The translations under genes and the position numbers were made by a program. Below, piece by piece: positions 7,990 through 15,836 of a stretch of DNA of 34,757 nucleotides. The notes beneath the pieces were generated by a model. It worked only from the letters and a program-made list of their open reading frames with translations, did no database searches and was not told where the DNA came from. Each line of letters begins with the position of its first letter. Positions within the stretch are counted from its first letter, which is position 1. Source of the DNA: DUPH01 sp035449085 (GTDB lineage: Bacteria; Verrucomicrobiota; Kiritimatiellia; RFP12; UBA1067); NCBI GenBank assembly GCA_035449085.1, contig DAOTKE010000016.1, forward strand, positions 1-34,757. The letters are read 5' to 3'.

Positions 7990-8043
7990 ATGTCACCGGT
8001 TCAACAAAAGACGAAAGGAGGTGTGCGATGCAGGCTTTGTTGA
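7990..8043 (+). CDS. Possible 17-residue leader peptide before the peroxidase gene
   Basis: ATG at 7990 is preceded by GGAGG (7976-7980) at nine bases. The ORF runs through the peroxidase ribosome binding site and stops at 8041-8043, overlapping the peroxidase start by 16 bases in another frame. Peptide: MSPVQQKTKGGVRCRLC. Two nearly identical TGGAGGTGTG / AGGAGGTGTG sites drive the two starts. It could be a coupling ORF, or chance. Confidence 0.3.
   Translation: MSPVQQKTKGGVRCRLC
8014..8021 (+). promoter_or_regulatory. Strong ribosome binding site of the peroxidase gene
   Basis: AAAGGAGG stands six bases before ATG 8028, close to a perfect anti-SD complement. It decides the start at 8028 over the downstream in-frame ATGs at 8055 and 8088. 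Confidence 0.8.
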
Positions 8044-8630
8044 GAGCGCTAATGCATATGGCCATCTTCTCAATCGGAGGAATCGCCATGGCGTCTGAAT
8101 CGAACAATCCGGAAAAGGAAACCGCGCAGCCGACGTTTTATGGCTTTGCGGTGGAGACGATCGACGGTGTAAGCACCAATCTCGTCCCATACCGAGGACA
8201 GGTTGTGCTTGTGGTGAATGTGGCCAGCCGCTGCGGTTTCACGAAACAGTATGCGGGGTTACAGAAGCTGTACGAGAGCTACCGTGAGCGCGGCCTCGTG
8301 ATCCTCGGATTTCCGTGCAATGACTTTATGGGGCAAGAGCCCGGAACGAACGAGGAGATCCGTGAGTTCTGTTCGGTAAACTTTGGAGTGACCTTCCCGC
8401 TCTTCGCCAAGATCCATGTCAAAGGCGATAAGAAACATCCGCTTTTTGCATGGCTAACCGATGGCCAACGTCATTCTGGTCTAGGTGGCGAAGTGTCTTG
8501 GAACTTCAACAAATTTCTGGTTGGACGCGACGGCCGCCTTCTGGCGCACTTCGGCTCGCGCACGGCGCCTGATGACCCCGCGTTGGTCAAGGCGGTGGAA
8601 CACGCGCTATCGGCCGTCTCTCCGCAATGA
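8028..8630 (+). CDS. Glutathione peroxidase family (thiol peroxidase)
   Basis: Reduces hydroperoxides, in bacteria usually with thioredoxin as donor. The 200-residue protein has the family tetrad: C69 in NVASRCGFTKQY (Cys rather than selenocysteine), Q103 in FPCNDFMGQEPG, and W158/N159 in VSWNFNKFLVGRDG. C97 (FPC) and C115 are further cysteines. About 35 residues precede the domain, including a short hydrophobic stretch (LMHMAIFSIGGIAMASE), so it may be exported or membrane-tethered; the strong ribosome binding site supports this long form. It converges with the bat operon end ten bases downstream. Confidence 0.92.
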   Translation: MQALLRALMHMAIFSIGGIAMASESNNPEKETAQPTFYGFAVETIDGVSTNLVPYRGQVVLVVNVASRCGFTKQYAGLQKLYESYRERGLVILGFPCNDFMGQEPGTNEEIREFCSVNFGVTFPLFAKIHVKGDKKHPLFAWLTDGQRHSGLGGEVSWNFNKFLVGRDGRLLAHFGSRTAPDDPALVKAVEHALSAVSPQ

Positions 8631-8640
8631 CGTGATCGGT

Positions 8641-10017
8641 TCATGGTGTCGTGTCTGGCGCGAGGGTGTCGGCGTGGATCCAGCCGCGGCGTCCGGCGGC
8701 GTCGACGCGCACCCAAGGGCCGGCCTGCTCCAACGGTACGACCGTGCTGCCGGGATTAAGCGTGAAGAGCAGTGCGCCCTCCTGCGAAGGCGCGAAGCGC
8801 ACTTCCGCGCGCCGCGCGAGATGGCGCGTGGTCTGTGTCGTCTTGCTGCGCAACTGGTAACCCATACCTAGACCGCCTGCCAAAATCAGCAACCCGACGC
8901 CCGCCGCGAGCAACCGGTGCGTGCTGGCCAACAGGAAGAAGGCGAAAAACGCCAGCAGAATGCCGCCACCCGCCACCAGAAGCGGCACGCTGTGGCGCAG
9001 GGTTTGGTCCACCTGCTCGCGCGTGATGAGCTGGGCCTGATGGGCGGACGCCGTCGGGAGCGCGGTAACGATCACCCGCACTTCTTCGGTTGCGGGAGCG
9101 GTCAGGGTCGCGCTAAACGTCAGACGGAACGGCCCCGCCACGCTCTCCTCATACCGTTCAGTTGCGGGATTAAAGAAGCTGAAACGCGCCGCCGCGATCT
9201 CGGTGGCGTTGGTGCTCTGCGGGATGAAGACCTGCTCACTCTTCAGGTGCGTCGCTTGGCGCAGCACCTCTTTCGGCGGATAGCTTTTGAAGAGCGGCGA
9301 TGCGGAAGGCGCAGGCATAACCACCTTGTCGCCAAGCCAGCCCTCGCCGACCAACTCCAAGTAAAGCGTCACGATGTCGCCGGGCTGCACAACCTGCTGC
9401 GAGAGCCGTCCGTTGAGGCGGAAGTGCCCGATCGCCCCAGAGAAGTCCGCGGGACGCCCGGCCTCGGGCAGCGGACGGACGCGCAACGCGAAGGGCTCAA
9501 GTTGTTTCCGTTTGGGGAACGACTGCCAGTGTGAGAAGAAGCCGGCATTACGCCGCTCAACCAGCATACAGTGCACCTGCGGCTGAAAGACACGGTCGAT
9601 CGGCTGGTGGCAACGGGCCTTGGCGATAAAGCGGTGCACCGTAAAAGTCTGGGTGCCGCGCGTGACACGGCTGTCGGCCACGGGCTCAAGCCGTCCCACG
9701 GTGATCAGCTCGGGGTTGTTGGGGAAGTCGCTGATCCGCACATCCTCCACCTCGCTGCCGAACGTGACCTCCAGTTCAAAGTGGATCTCGAACGCCTGGT
9801 TCACGTAGAGCACTTCGGGCACCGTCTTGAAGCGGCCGCCCAGAATCTCGCCCGCCTGTACCGGCAGCGCCAGCAACAGCAAAAGGCTCAACCACCGCCC
9901 GATTCCGCCGCGTTGACAACTTGAGCGTTGAACGTCGAGCGTTGAACGTTGGGCGTCAGTGCCTCCCGTTCTCCTCCTTTTCCCTTCATCCCTCTTCCTT
10001 CTCCCTGCCCATCTCAT
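8641..10017 (-). CDS. BatD-like membrane protein with C-terminal SH3-like domain
   Basis: Last gene of the bat operon, 458 residues. After a hydrophobic export signal (about 42-55, SLLLLLALPVQA) come beta-rich repeats like those of BatD, two membrane segments (about 340-385) and a C-terminal SH3b-like domain (about 395-455, ending GPWVRVDAAGRRGWIHADTL). Such SH3 domains usually bind cell-wall or protein ligands in the periplasm. The start ATG overlaps the previous stop (ATGA), which fixes translation at 10017, yet residues 20-35 are encoded by a TTGAACG heptamer array read in frame. The signal peptide is therefore pushed about 40 residues inward. Function beyond Bat complex membership is inferred. 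Confidence 0.8.
   Translation of the reverse strand: MRWAGRRKRDEGKRRRTGGTDAQRSTLDVQRSSCQRGGIGRWLSLLLLLALPVQAGEILGGRFKTVPEVLYVNQAFEIHFELEVTFGSEVEDVRISDFPNNPELITVGRLEPVADSRVTRGTQTFTVHRFIAKARCHQPIDRVFQPQVHCMLVERRNAGFFSHWQSFPKRKQLEPFALRVRPLPEAGRPADFSGAIGHFRLNGRLSQQVVQPGDIVTLYLELVGEGWLGDKVVMPAPSASPLFKSYPPKEVLRQATHLKSEQVFIPQSTNATEIAAARFSFFNPATERYEESVAGPFRLTFSATLTAPATEEVRVIVTALPTASAHQAQLITREQVDQTLRHSVPLLVAGGGILLAFFAFFLLASTHRLLAAGVGLLILAGGLGMGYQLRSKTTQTTRHLARRAEVRFAPSQEGALLFTLNPGSTVVPLEQAGPWVRVDAAGRRGWIHADTLAPDTTP
9921..10011. repeat. Composite 7-base array inside the 5' end of the last bat gene
   Basis: TTGAGCG, TTGAACG, TCGAGCG, TTGAACG and TTGGGCG stand in perfect 7-base register at 9921-9955, followed by pyrimidine 7-mers (such as TCTCCTC, CTTTTCC, CTTCATC, CCTCTTC, CTTCTCC). 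The layout is the same as at 2379-2484. On the - strand it is translated as part of the protein leader. Confidence 0.85.
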
Positions 10018-10739
10018 GGCTCGACCTCCGTTTCGTTGGCCGAGGCGGCGAAGACGCGCGCCCCCCAGGTCGCTTCATCATGCCGTTCATGCGCAAGCGT
10101 CATCAGGGTTGAGGCGGCGAAAATCACGGCGATCAGCCCGCCCGTGAGCAGGCAGGTTTCCGCGAGGCTGCGCAGGAAGGCACGCCCCAAGCCGCGCCGA
10201 TAGAGGAGCCGGCAAAACACACCCAGCCAGAAGAGGCTCCAACCGACTAAGGCTGTCGTGGCACGAACGGGACATGGAAATGCGTAGTGCCAGAAAAAGG
10301 CGGTACGCGACCAGGGCAGATCGGCCTGCGAACGCCCGGTCTGCAGCGCGATTGCGGCCGCAAGCCCCTGGCGCGTTTCGGGCGTGGCCCCGAGATAGCG
10401 TTCGGCGCGCGCGAAGGCCGCGGCCGCATTGGCGCCGTCACCGGCCATGACCAGGACGCTGCCGAGATTCTGGAAGAGCGGACCGTCGCGCACACCATCG
10501 GCCACCAGCCGGTTGTAGGTGTTGGCAGCCTGAAGAAAAGCCTCGGGTTTCGTTGCGGCCGCAGCTTGCGCACTGGCCTGCTCCCAAAGGAAGGTGCGTG
10601 CGGAATCATCCTCGGGCAGGGCGAACGCGCAAGGCTGCGCAAGCAGGAGGAGCCCGACCGCCACAAGCGCCACACGGCGCATGCCGGCCCCGGCATGTGC
10701 ACGCTCACCTTTTTTTGTGGGAAAAAATCTCATGGTCAT
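10014..10739 (-). CDS. batE: BatE-like TPR membrane protein
   Basis: The product has 241 residues from the ATG that directly follows the BatD stop (TGAATG). A second in-frame ATG at 10682 (residue 20, MRRVALVAVG) begins a cleaner signal peptide ending QPCAFA and may be the real start. A small tetratricopeptide-like helical region (about 60-140: NTYNRLVADGVRDGPLFQNLG, with alanine-rich partners) is followed by two membrane segments (about 160-180 and 195-215). This is the architecture of BatE, a periplasmic-facing partner of BatA/BatB. Assignment rests on position and architecture; no catalytic motif is expected. Confidence 0.75.
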   Translation of the reverse strand: MTMRFFPTKKGERAHAGAGMRRVALVAVGLLLLAQPCAFALPEDDSARTFLWEQASAQAAAATKPEAFLQAANTYNRLVADGVRDGPLFQNLGSVLVMAGDGANAAAAFARAERYLGATPETRQGLAAAIALQTGRSQADLPWSRTAFFWHYAFPCPVRATTALVGWSLFWLGVFCRLLYRRGLGRAFLRSLAETCLLTGGLIAVIFAASTLMTLAHERHDEATWGARVFAASANETEVEP

Positions 10740-10770
10740 TCACGCTTCATCTTTCACGCTTCGCTTCTCA
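10736..10770. repeat. Short 7-base array at the batD/batE junction
   Basis: CGCTTCA, TCTTTCA, CGCTTCG and CTTCTCA lie in 7-base register. On the - strand they encode the KRSVKDEA tail of BatD and its TGA stop. Confidence 0.5.
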
Positions 10771-12725
10771 GCGAGCGCCGCATCCAGTTCGGGCAGTAGC
10801 GACCGAATGTGTCCAACGGTCTCAGAAACAGGCGTCGCGGTGTCAGGCCGATAGAGGGCTTCGTCAAGGCGCGCCAACAGGCGCCGCCAGGTTTGCGCCG
10901 TCGCATCCGGAACCCCGCGCCGACATAGCAACTCGGCCACGTCGGAAGGCGTCAGCGCGTCACCGGCCACATCGCAGCGTTCGGCCAGATAGTTGCGCAC
11001 AGCCTGAGCGGTACGTGCCGGTTCGTCCGCGCGCCGCAACGCGCGAAGCGAGCGCCGAAGGGCACCGGCATGACGTCGGCTGACACGCAGACGGGCGACC
11101 AGCGCCGCGAACGGCGCGGCCAGCGCGGTCAGCAGCGCGAGCAACGGCCCAGCCACAAGCAACGGCCAGACCCAGCGACGGTGAGGCAGCAACGAAACGG
11201 GACGTGCTCCGCCCACATCGAGCGTGATACCGGCCGGCTGCGGGCGTGTGCGGCTGGCGAGCATCCCCGTGAGCGCCTCGGCGCTGTCAGTGGGCTCGAG
11301 CGTGGCGATCTGCGTGGTGGGGCGCGCCTGAATAGGGATTGGCGCGGTCGTGACGGTACGGTAGGCACGCGCGGCGGTGTCGTAGTAGGAGAGCCGGATG
11401 GGCGGGAACTCCAACGTGCCTTCGCGCGTCGGACGCACGCGGTACTTGAAGCGCTTGCCGTTGGGCAGCGTGTCGGCGCTCACGTTGTCGTCGTAGATGC
11501 GGAAATCGCGAGTGAGTTCGGGCTGAAGGTTCAAGAGCGGCGTGCGCAGGTTGGAGATGCTGATCGCGCCGGTGACCTCCAGCGTGAGCGTGAGAGGATC
11601 GCCGACTTTGCAGACCGTGGTGTCGAAGGCGGCGGTGGCCTGCATCTCTTTACCGACCGATCCGATGAACGTTTCGGGGCGACCTTCGTCGGGCGGCGGC
11701 ACAACGCGCACGGTGACCGCCGGACCGATGGTGTAGATGTCGCGGGTCACGGCCTGGCGGTCGGCAGTGACATCACTGATCACGGTGCCTTTGAACGTGA
11801 GCGGGCCGAAGGTGAACTCCCCCTCTTTGGTAGGCGTGTAGTCGAGCGTCAGCGTATAGGCGCGATACTTCTTGCCGTTGAGGGTAACGCGCGAGGGCGG
11901 CAGGCGGAAACGGATCGGACGCGGACGGAACGGATCGTCGTCGCCGAAAAGACGCCCGAAACCGCTGCTCATGTCGCGCGTCTTGTAGTCGTTGATCGCG
12001 AAACCCGGCTGGCGTCCGCTCTGATCGATCAGGTTGTTGAGGATCTGATTCAAGTCGGGGCCCTTGAGGCCGGGCGTGTCCTGACGGATCTCCAGAAAAT
12101 CAGCCGTCAGTTGGGGCAACAGATTGGGGTGAAGCGGCTCATTGCTTTCGGCATAGGGATCAGGCAATTCGGCGACCGCGACGGACAAGGTGATGGTGAA
12201 GGGCTCCTCGACCAGCACCGAGGTGGATGAGGCGCTGAGCGAGGCAATCACGCAGTCCTGACGCTCGATGCCTTTGACCTGCACCGAGGGGCCGGGATCG
12301 GTGTAGCTCTGGCCCGCCACGACCACACGCACCGGACCGGCGCGGTAGACGCCCTCTGCGTTGGGCTTGATCTGATAGGCAAATACGCGGCCTTCATAAA
12401 CCTCACGCGTCATGCGGCCGTTGATGATCGAAATGCTGGAGCGGCTGTTGCTGTGCTGCCCGAGAAACTGGATCTCAGCCGGCGGAAGCCCGGAAAGGTC
12501 GGGCACGTCCAACCCACGGTCGGCACCGCCGACCTCAATCGTGAGGTTGAAGCTTTCGCCCAGATAGATGCTCTGCCGACTGGGCGACACCTTGAGGGAG
12601 ACATCTGCGAGGGCAGGGAAGGCGAGAAAGAGAAAGGCCGACAGAATCGAGCGAATCGAATGATTCGGCCGAATCGATTCGTTCGCTCCAGTCGATTCCA
12701 TCGGCGTTGTCTTTCTCCCAAACAT
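10740..12725 (-). CDS. batD: BatD family protein
   Basis: A 661-residue BatD-type protein, part of the Bat complex linked in Bacteroides and Leptospira to oxygen tolerance and envelope stress. It has a signal peptide ending FPALA (residue 40), then beta-sandwich repeats (about 41-500) with the family wording SVLVEEPFTITLSV, GPLTFKGTVISDV and KVGDPLTLTLEVTGAISISNLRTP (in separate strands). One membrane segment follows (about 528-550) and a cytoplasmic helical tail. AGGA stands seven bases before the start. Residues 10-28, before the hydrophobic core, are encoded by a palindromic GAATCGA element, and the last residues by a heptamer array. It is directly followed by batE. Confidence 0.9.
   Translation of the reverse strand: MFGRKTTPMESTGANESIRPNHSIRSILSAFLFLAFPALADVSLKVSPSRQSIYLGESFNLTIEVGGADRGLDVPDLSGLPPAEIQFLGQHSNSRSSISIINGRMTREVYEGRVFAYQIKPNAEGVYRAGPVRVVVAGQSYTDPGPSVQVKGIERQDCVIASLSASSTSVLVEEPFTITLSVAVAELPDPYAESNEPLHPNLLPQLTADFLEIRQDTPGLKGPDLNQILNNLIDQSGRQPGFAINDYKTRDMSSGFGRLFGDDDPFRPRPIRFRLPPSRVTLNGKKYRAYTLTLDYTPTKEGEFTFGPLTFKGTVISDVTADRQAVTRDIYTIGPAVTVRVVPPPDEGRPETFIGSVGKEMQATAAFDTTVCKVGDPLTLTLEVTGAISISNLRTPLLNLQPELTRDFRIYDDNVSADTLPNGKRFKYRVRPTREGTLEFPPIRLSYYDTAARAYRTVTTAPIPIQARPTTQIATLEPTDSAEALTGMLASRTRPQPAGITLDVGGARPVSLLPHRRWVWPLLVAGPLLALLTALAAPFAALVARLRVSRRHAGALRRSLRALRRADEPARTAQAVRNYLAERCDVAGDALTPSDVAELLCRRGVPDATAQTWRRLLARLDEALYRPDTATPVSETVGHIRSLLPELDAALAEKRSVKDEA
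12644..12698. repeat. Palindromic GAATCGA element within the batD leader
   Basis: The centre (12650-12687) is a near-perfect palindrome: AGCGAATCGAATGATTCGG against AGCGAACGAATCGATTCGG on the other strand, with one base of slippage. Outer GAATCG/CGATTC copies extend it to 12698. It is translated as residues 10-28 of BatD, between the start and the signal-peptide core. Confidence 0.75.
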
Positions 12726-12734
12726 GTTGTGTTC

Positions 12735-14288
12735 CTACCAGTCCCTCTCGCCCGGTGCCAGCGGGATCTTGCGCATGCGCTCCTTCTTTTCTTCCTCGTG
12801 CTCTTTTTCCCGTTCGAGCGCTTTGCGCAATAGTTCCTGAACGTCTTGCGGCGTCTCGGGTTTCTGTTCTTGCTGTTCGGGCTCCTGCTCCTGTTCTTGC
12901 TGCTCCTGCTGTTGTTCCTGCTCCTGCTGCTGCTCCTGATTCGGCTGTTGCTGCGGTTGCTGCTGCGGTTGCTGCTGGCCCTGATTCGGCTGTTTGGGCA
13001 ACAGCTCGCGGATCTCCAGCAGATCATTGAGCGCTTGCTCTTGCAGTGCGCGGCGCTCGGTCTCGGACGGCTTCTGTTCGACGATCTCGGTCTGAAGCTT
13101 CTCGGCGTGCGCGGCGATCTCCTCGATCTTGGCCTTGTCCTCCGCCGTGAAGGGCGGCATGTTGGTGTCGCTTTGCGCCTGCCGCATGTACTGTTCCGCC
13201 CACTCCGGGAAACGTTCGCGGAAAATGCGGGTCAGCTGCAGGGCTTCGGCCTGTGCGTCGCGCTTTTCCAAATACCTGAGATTCAGGTTGTGCAATGCGT
13301 TGCTCTGGCAAAGGATATCCTCGTCGAGTGCGGCGTCGGGCGGTGCGGCGGCCTTCCAGAAGGCGTATACGAGCGGCTCGGCTTGCGCGGTGTCGGCCGC
13401 GGCTTCGGGCAGAAGATCCTGCAGTGCCTCAGCCGCGCCCTTCATGCAGTCGCGCGCCAGTTCAATCTGCCGGGCGAAATGCGCCTGCTGCTGTTCGTTG
13501 GTGACGGCCTGAAGGATCTGCTGCTTGAGCGGGATCCAGAGGTCGGCCTGTTGCCGCTGGCGCTTGGCCAGCGCTTCAGCCTTGGTGATCAACGCCGGGG
13601 CGTCGTTAGTGAAAAGGACGGCCGATTCCTCCAGCAGCGCACGCTGTTCGGCAAGCAACGTGCCCAGCAGCCGATCCGCAGGCGTCTGGCCGTGCTCTTT
13701 CAGCACCTGCGCGATGCGGGCACTCTCGCGCGCCTCCGGCAGCGGCGCGACCGCGCGTGTCAGATTGCGGTCACGGCGCTCGTCCTGCGGCGCTTCGCGC
13801 AGGGCGCGCTGGAACGCGACCGCAGCCTCTTCAAGCGCCTTAGCCTTAGCTTCCGGGTCTTCAGCGCCACTGGCACGCGCCTGTTTCATCAGAATCAGGC
13901 CGAGCAACTCACCCGCCCGAGCACCGTTCTTGCGCGACGTGAGCAAAGGTCGCAGTGTCTGCACCGCGTTGGTCAGATCCTTCCCAACGTAGTAGGCGTA
14001 CGCCGCGTTGTAACGGTACTCCTCACCCTCCTGCACATCCGCGCCGCGCGCGGCGGAGAGAAAAGCCTCCGCCGCTTCCGTGTGGCGCCCCCTGCGCAAC
14101 AGCGTCTGAGCCTCGCGCGCACCGGCACGGCCGGGCGCGACCACAACCGGCGCGCGGTTGGTGGCCGACGTGTCGGAGGCAGGAGAAGCCGAAGATTCAG
14201 GCTGTTGGGAAGGCGAGACAACGGGGTCTTGAGCCTGAGCGGATATACACAGGCTGAAGATCAGCAAAGTTGGCCAAATAAACGTCAT
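12735..14288 (-). CDS. batC: BatC-like TPR protein with Q/E-rich C-terminus
   Basis: A 517-residue exported protein: signal peptide about 1-20 (LLIFSLCISAQAQ), helical TPR-like repeats (GRHTEAAEAFLSAARGA, then EYRYNAAYAYYVGKDLTNA) and long alanine/glutamine helices. A Q/E-rich low-complexity stretch (about 430-480) is followed by a charged tail ending GERDW, like the charged Trp-terminated end of BatC proteins. TPR repeats suggest a scaffold for BatA/B/D in the periplasm. The Q/E tract comes from an imperfect CAG/GAG-type repeat. A heptamer array containing AGGAG lies just before the start and may supply its ribosome binding site. Confidence 0.8.
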   Translation of the reverse strand: MTFIWPTLLIFSLCISAQAQDPVVSPSQQPESSASPASDTSATNRAPVVVAPGRAGAREAQTLLRRGRHTEAAEAFLSAARGADVQEGEEYRYNAAYAYYVGKDLTNAVQTLRPLLTSRKNGARAGELLGLILMKQARASGAEDPEAKAKALEEAAVAFQRALREAPQDERRDRNLTRAVAPLPEARESARIAQVLKEHGQTPADRLLGTLLAEQRALLEESAVLFTNDAPALITKAEALAKRQRQQADLWIPLKQQILQAVTNEQQQAHFARQIELARDCMKGAAEALQDLLPEAAADTAQAEPLVYAFWKAAAPPDAALDEDILCQSNALHNLNLRYLEKRDAQAEALQLTRIFRERFPEWAEQYMRQAQSDTNMPPFTAEDKAKIEEIAAHAEKLQTEIVEQKPSETERRALQEQALNDLLEIRELLPKQPNQGQQQPQQQPQQQPNQEQQQEQEQQQEQQEQEQEPEQQEQKPETPQDVQELLRKALEREKEHEEEKKERMRKIPLAPGERDW

Positions 14289-14295
14289 GGCAATC

Positions 14296-14330
14296 CCAAC
14301 TCCTAACTCCTAACTCCTAATTCCTAAATT
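14296..14330. repeat. Solo (AACTCCT)n 7-base array at the batB/batC junction
   Basis: AACTCCT three times, then AATTCCT and AAATTT, in 7-base register. It overlaps the batB stop codon (14310-14312) and encodes its LGIRS tail. It lacks a small ORF, so it looks like a solo or ancestral version of the four-helix-bundle cassette ends. On the coding strand it reads TTAGGAG repeats, close to a ribosome binding site. Confidence 0.85.
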
Positions 14331-15341
14331 TCTCACGCGGTTGCCGCAAAGCCGTCCGCGGCTGAAGCCGGCCGCAGCCAACAGGCTGATCAACGCGGGG
14401 AAGAGAAAGAGTTGATAGCGCTCCTGATAACGGTTTTCAATCTGCTCCTGCTGCTCTTTGGCGGCGATTTGGCGCAGATGCCGACGGTAAATCGCGCCGA
14501 GGGTGGTGTGGGCCGTGCCGGCCGTGCCGAGCGGAATGTAACGGCCGTTGGAGGCGGCGGCGATCGCAGAGAGGGTTTCGCCCACGAGCCGCGTTTTGAC
14601 GGCCGTGCCCTTGAATTGCTGAACGCCCTGTCCGTTCTCGCCGGGAATCGTCGCCCCGGCATCATCGCCGATGCCGACCGTGAAGATGGGAATGTTGCGG
14701 CGGGCGGCCTCGGCGGCAGCCTCCAGCGCATCGCCCTTGAGATCCTCGCCGTCCGAAATGAGCAGGATCGCGTTGTACTCGTCGAGTGCGGGATCAAGCG
14801 CCTCCAGCGATTTGCGGATGGCGTCGCCGAGATCGGTCTCGCCGCGCGGGGCCGACTCCGGCGAGACCCCGTCGAGCGCCTGGCGCAGGAAGGCATAGTC
14901 GGTGGTGAGCGGACAGAGCAGGCTGCCTTTGCTGCGGAAGGCGAGCAGCGCGGCGCGGTCGCCTTTCAGATCATCGATCAGATCCATGATGTCGGCCTTG
15001 GCGCGCTCCAGCCGGTTGGGATGCACATCGGCGGCAAGCATGGAGCGCGAGACATCGAGGGCGATCACCAGGTTCCGGCCGCGCGTGAAGACCTTCTCGT
15101 CCTTGCGCCCCCACTGCGGACGCGCGGCGGCAAAGACCAGCAGGGTCAATCCAACCATCACCAGCGAGAACTGGGCATAAAAAACGCCCTTGGGGTGCTG
15201 CGGCATCAGCTTGGATTGCATCGCCGGCGCGACCAGCAACCCCAGCCGACGCTGCGCACGCCGGTACAGCCACAACCACAACACCCCGACCAGCGGGATG
15301 AGCGAGAGCAGGAGCAGGAGGTATGGATAGACGAAACGCAT
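14310..15341 (-). CDS. batB: BatB, von Willebrand A domain membrane protein
   Basis: A 343-residue protein with membrane segments at about 5-25 and 56-73, then a VWA domain facing the periplasm and a final hydrophobic segment near 310-330. The metal-site motif is DVSRS (D96, S98, S100), followed by the conserved TDLGDAI threonine and LLISDGEDL. VWA domains bind partners through a divalent metal. The last residues, LGIRS, and the stop codon are encoded by the TTAGGAGTTAG heptamer array, so the natural end was probably around residue 330. There is no strong ribosome binding site before the start because another repeat arm sits there. Confidence 0.93.
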   Translation of the reverse strand: MRFVYPYLLLLLSLIPLVGVLWLWLYRRAQRRLGLLVAPAMQSKLMPQHPKGVFYAQFSLVMVGLTLLVFAAARPQWGRKDEKVFTRGRNLVIALDVSRSMLAADVHPNRLERAKADIMDLIDDLKGDRAALLAFRSKGSLLCPLTTDYAFLRQALDGVSPESAPRGETDLGDAIRKSLEALDPALDEYNAILLISDGEDLKGDALEAAAEAARRNIPIFTVGIGDDAGATIPGENGQGVQQFKGTAVKTRLVGETLSAIAAASNGRYIPLGTAGTAHTTLGAIYRRHLRQIAAKEQQEQIENRYQERYQLFLFPALISLLAAAGFSRGRLCGNRVRNLGIRS

Positions 15342-15350
15342 TCTCAGTTC

Positions 15351-15381
15351 AGAGTTAGGAATTAGAAGTTAGGAGTTGGGG
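15351..15381. repeat. 7-base arm downstream of the frameshifted four-helix-bundle gene
   Basis: GAGTTAGGAATTAGAAGTT and AGGAGTTGGGG follow each other here, the reverse complement of the TCCTAAC-type arm at 15806-15831. It holds the stop of the small ORF and lies immediately upstream of the batB start. Confidence 0.8.
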
Positions 15382-15780
15382 ACGCATATAACGAGTCGGG
15401 ATCGAAGTCGGAGGTTTCCTGCACGGGACCAGATTTCTCTCGAAGAGTTTTGGTTGTGGCAGAGAGGATGTGAACGAGTTCCTCACAGTCGGTGTTCAAA
15501 GACTCAAAGGCGGAGGTCTGGATGTAATCGGTATCGTGCAGAAGGCGCAACCAATACCGGGTCTCAAGGGCTTCCTTAAATGCGGTCTGGATCTTGGCCG
15601 CGAAGTCTTTTTTGGAATAAGCGCCGCTGGCCTCTTCAACATTGACGCCGATGGAAGTGCCGCAACGAAGGATCTGCTTCGATAAAACGGACTCATTCGT
15701 TCCTTACACAGCCACTGGAAAAGTCTGACAATCCGAAGCGAGAATGCATAACTCTTCGTTTTAACCGGCGTGTCTTTCAT
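15362..15780 (-). pseudogene. Four-helix-bundle (23S rRNA IVP-like) protein, copy 2, frameshifted
   Basis: The first frame from ATG 15780 reads MKDTPVKTKSYAFSLRIVRL, then FQWLCKE, and then leaves the family. Near 15698-15703 the matching sequence continues in another frame as NESVLSKQILRCGTSIGVNV, later LETRYWLRLLHDTDY and TLREKSG. This aligns along its whole length with the intact copy at 16902-17318. The span is 419 bases; restoring one base gives 420, so a single-base deletion (likely GGAAACG to GGAACG) explains it. It could be a true pseudogene or a sequencing error. No classical slippery heptamer is visible. It is bounded by inverted 7-base arms and sits between batA and batB. Confidence 0.85.
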
Positions 15781-15805
15781 GATAGCTCCGTGCGCTTGCT
15801 GCTTT

Positions 15806-15831
15806 CCAACTCCTAAATCCTAACTCCTAAT
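15806..15831. repeat. 7-base arm upstream of the frameshifted four-helix-bundle gene
   Basis: CCAACTCCTAAATCCTAAC followed by TCCTAAT; on the small ORF's coding strand this is TTAGGAG/TTAGGAT. It begins six bases from the batA stop codon and can pair with 15351-15381. Confidence 0.8.
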
Positions 15832-15836
15832 GTAAA

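Noticed and set aside
12846..14306. Long + strand ORF (486 codons) with leucine-rich start
   Set aside because: Antisense of batC; the leucine run is the complement of its CAG/GAG-rich Q/E tract.
15362..15780. Programmed frameshift in the second four-helix-bundle gene
   Set aside because: No slippery heptamer or stimulatory structure is evident at the break, and the paralogue needs none; a one-base deletion is simpler.
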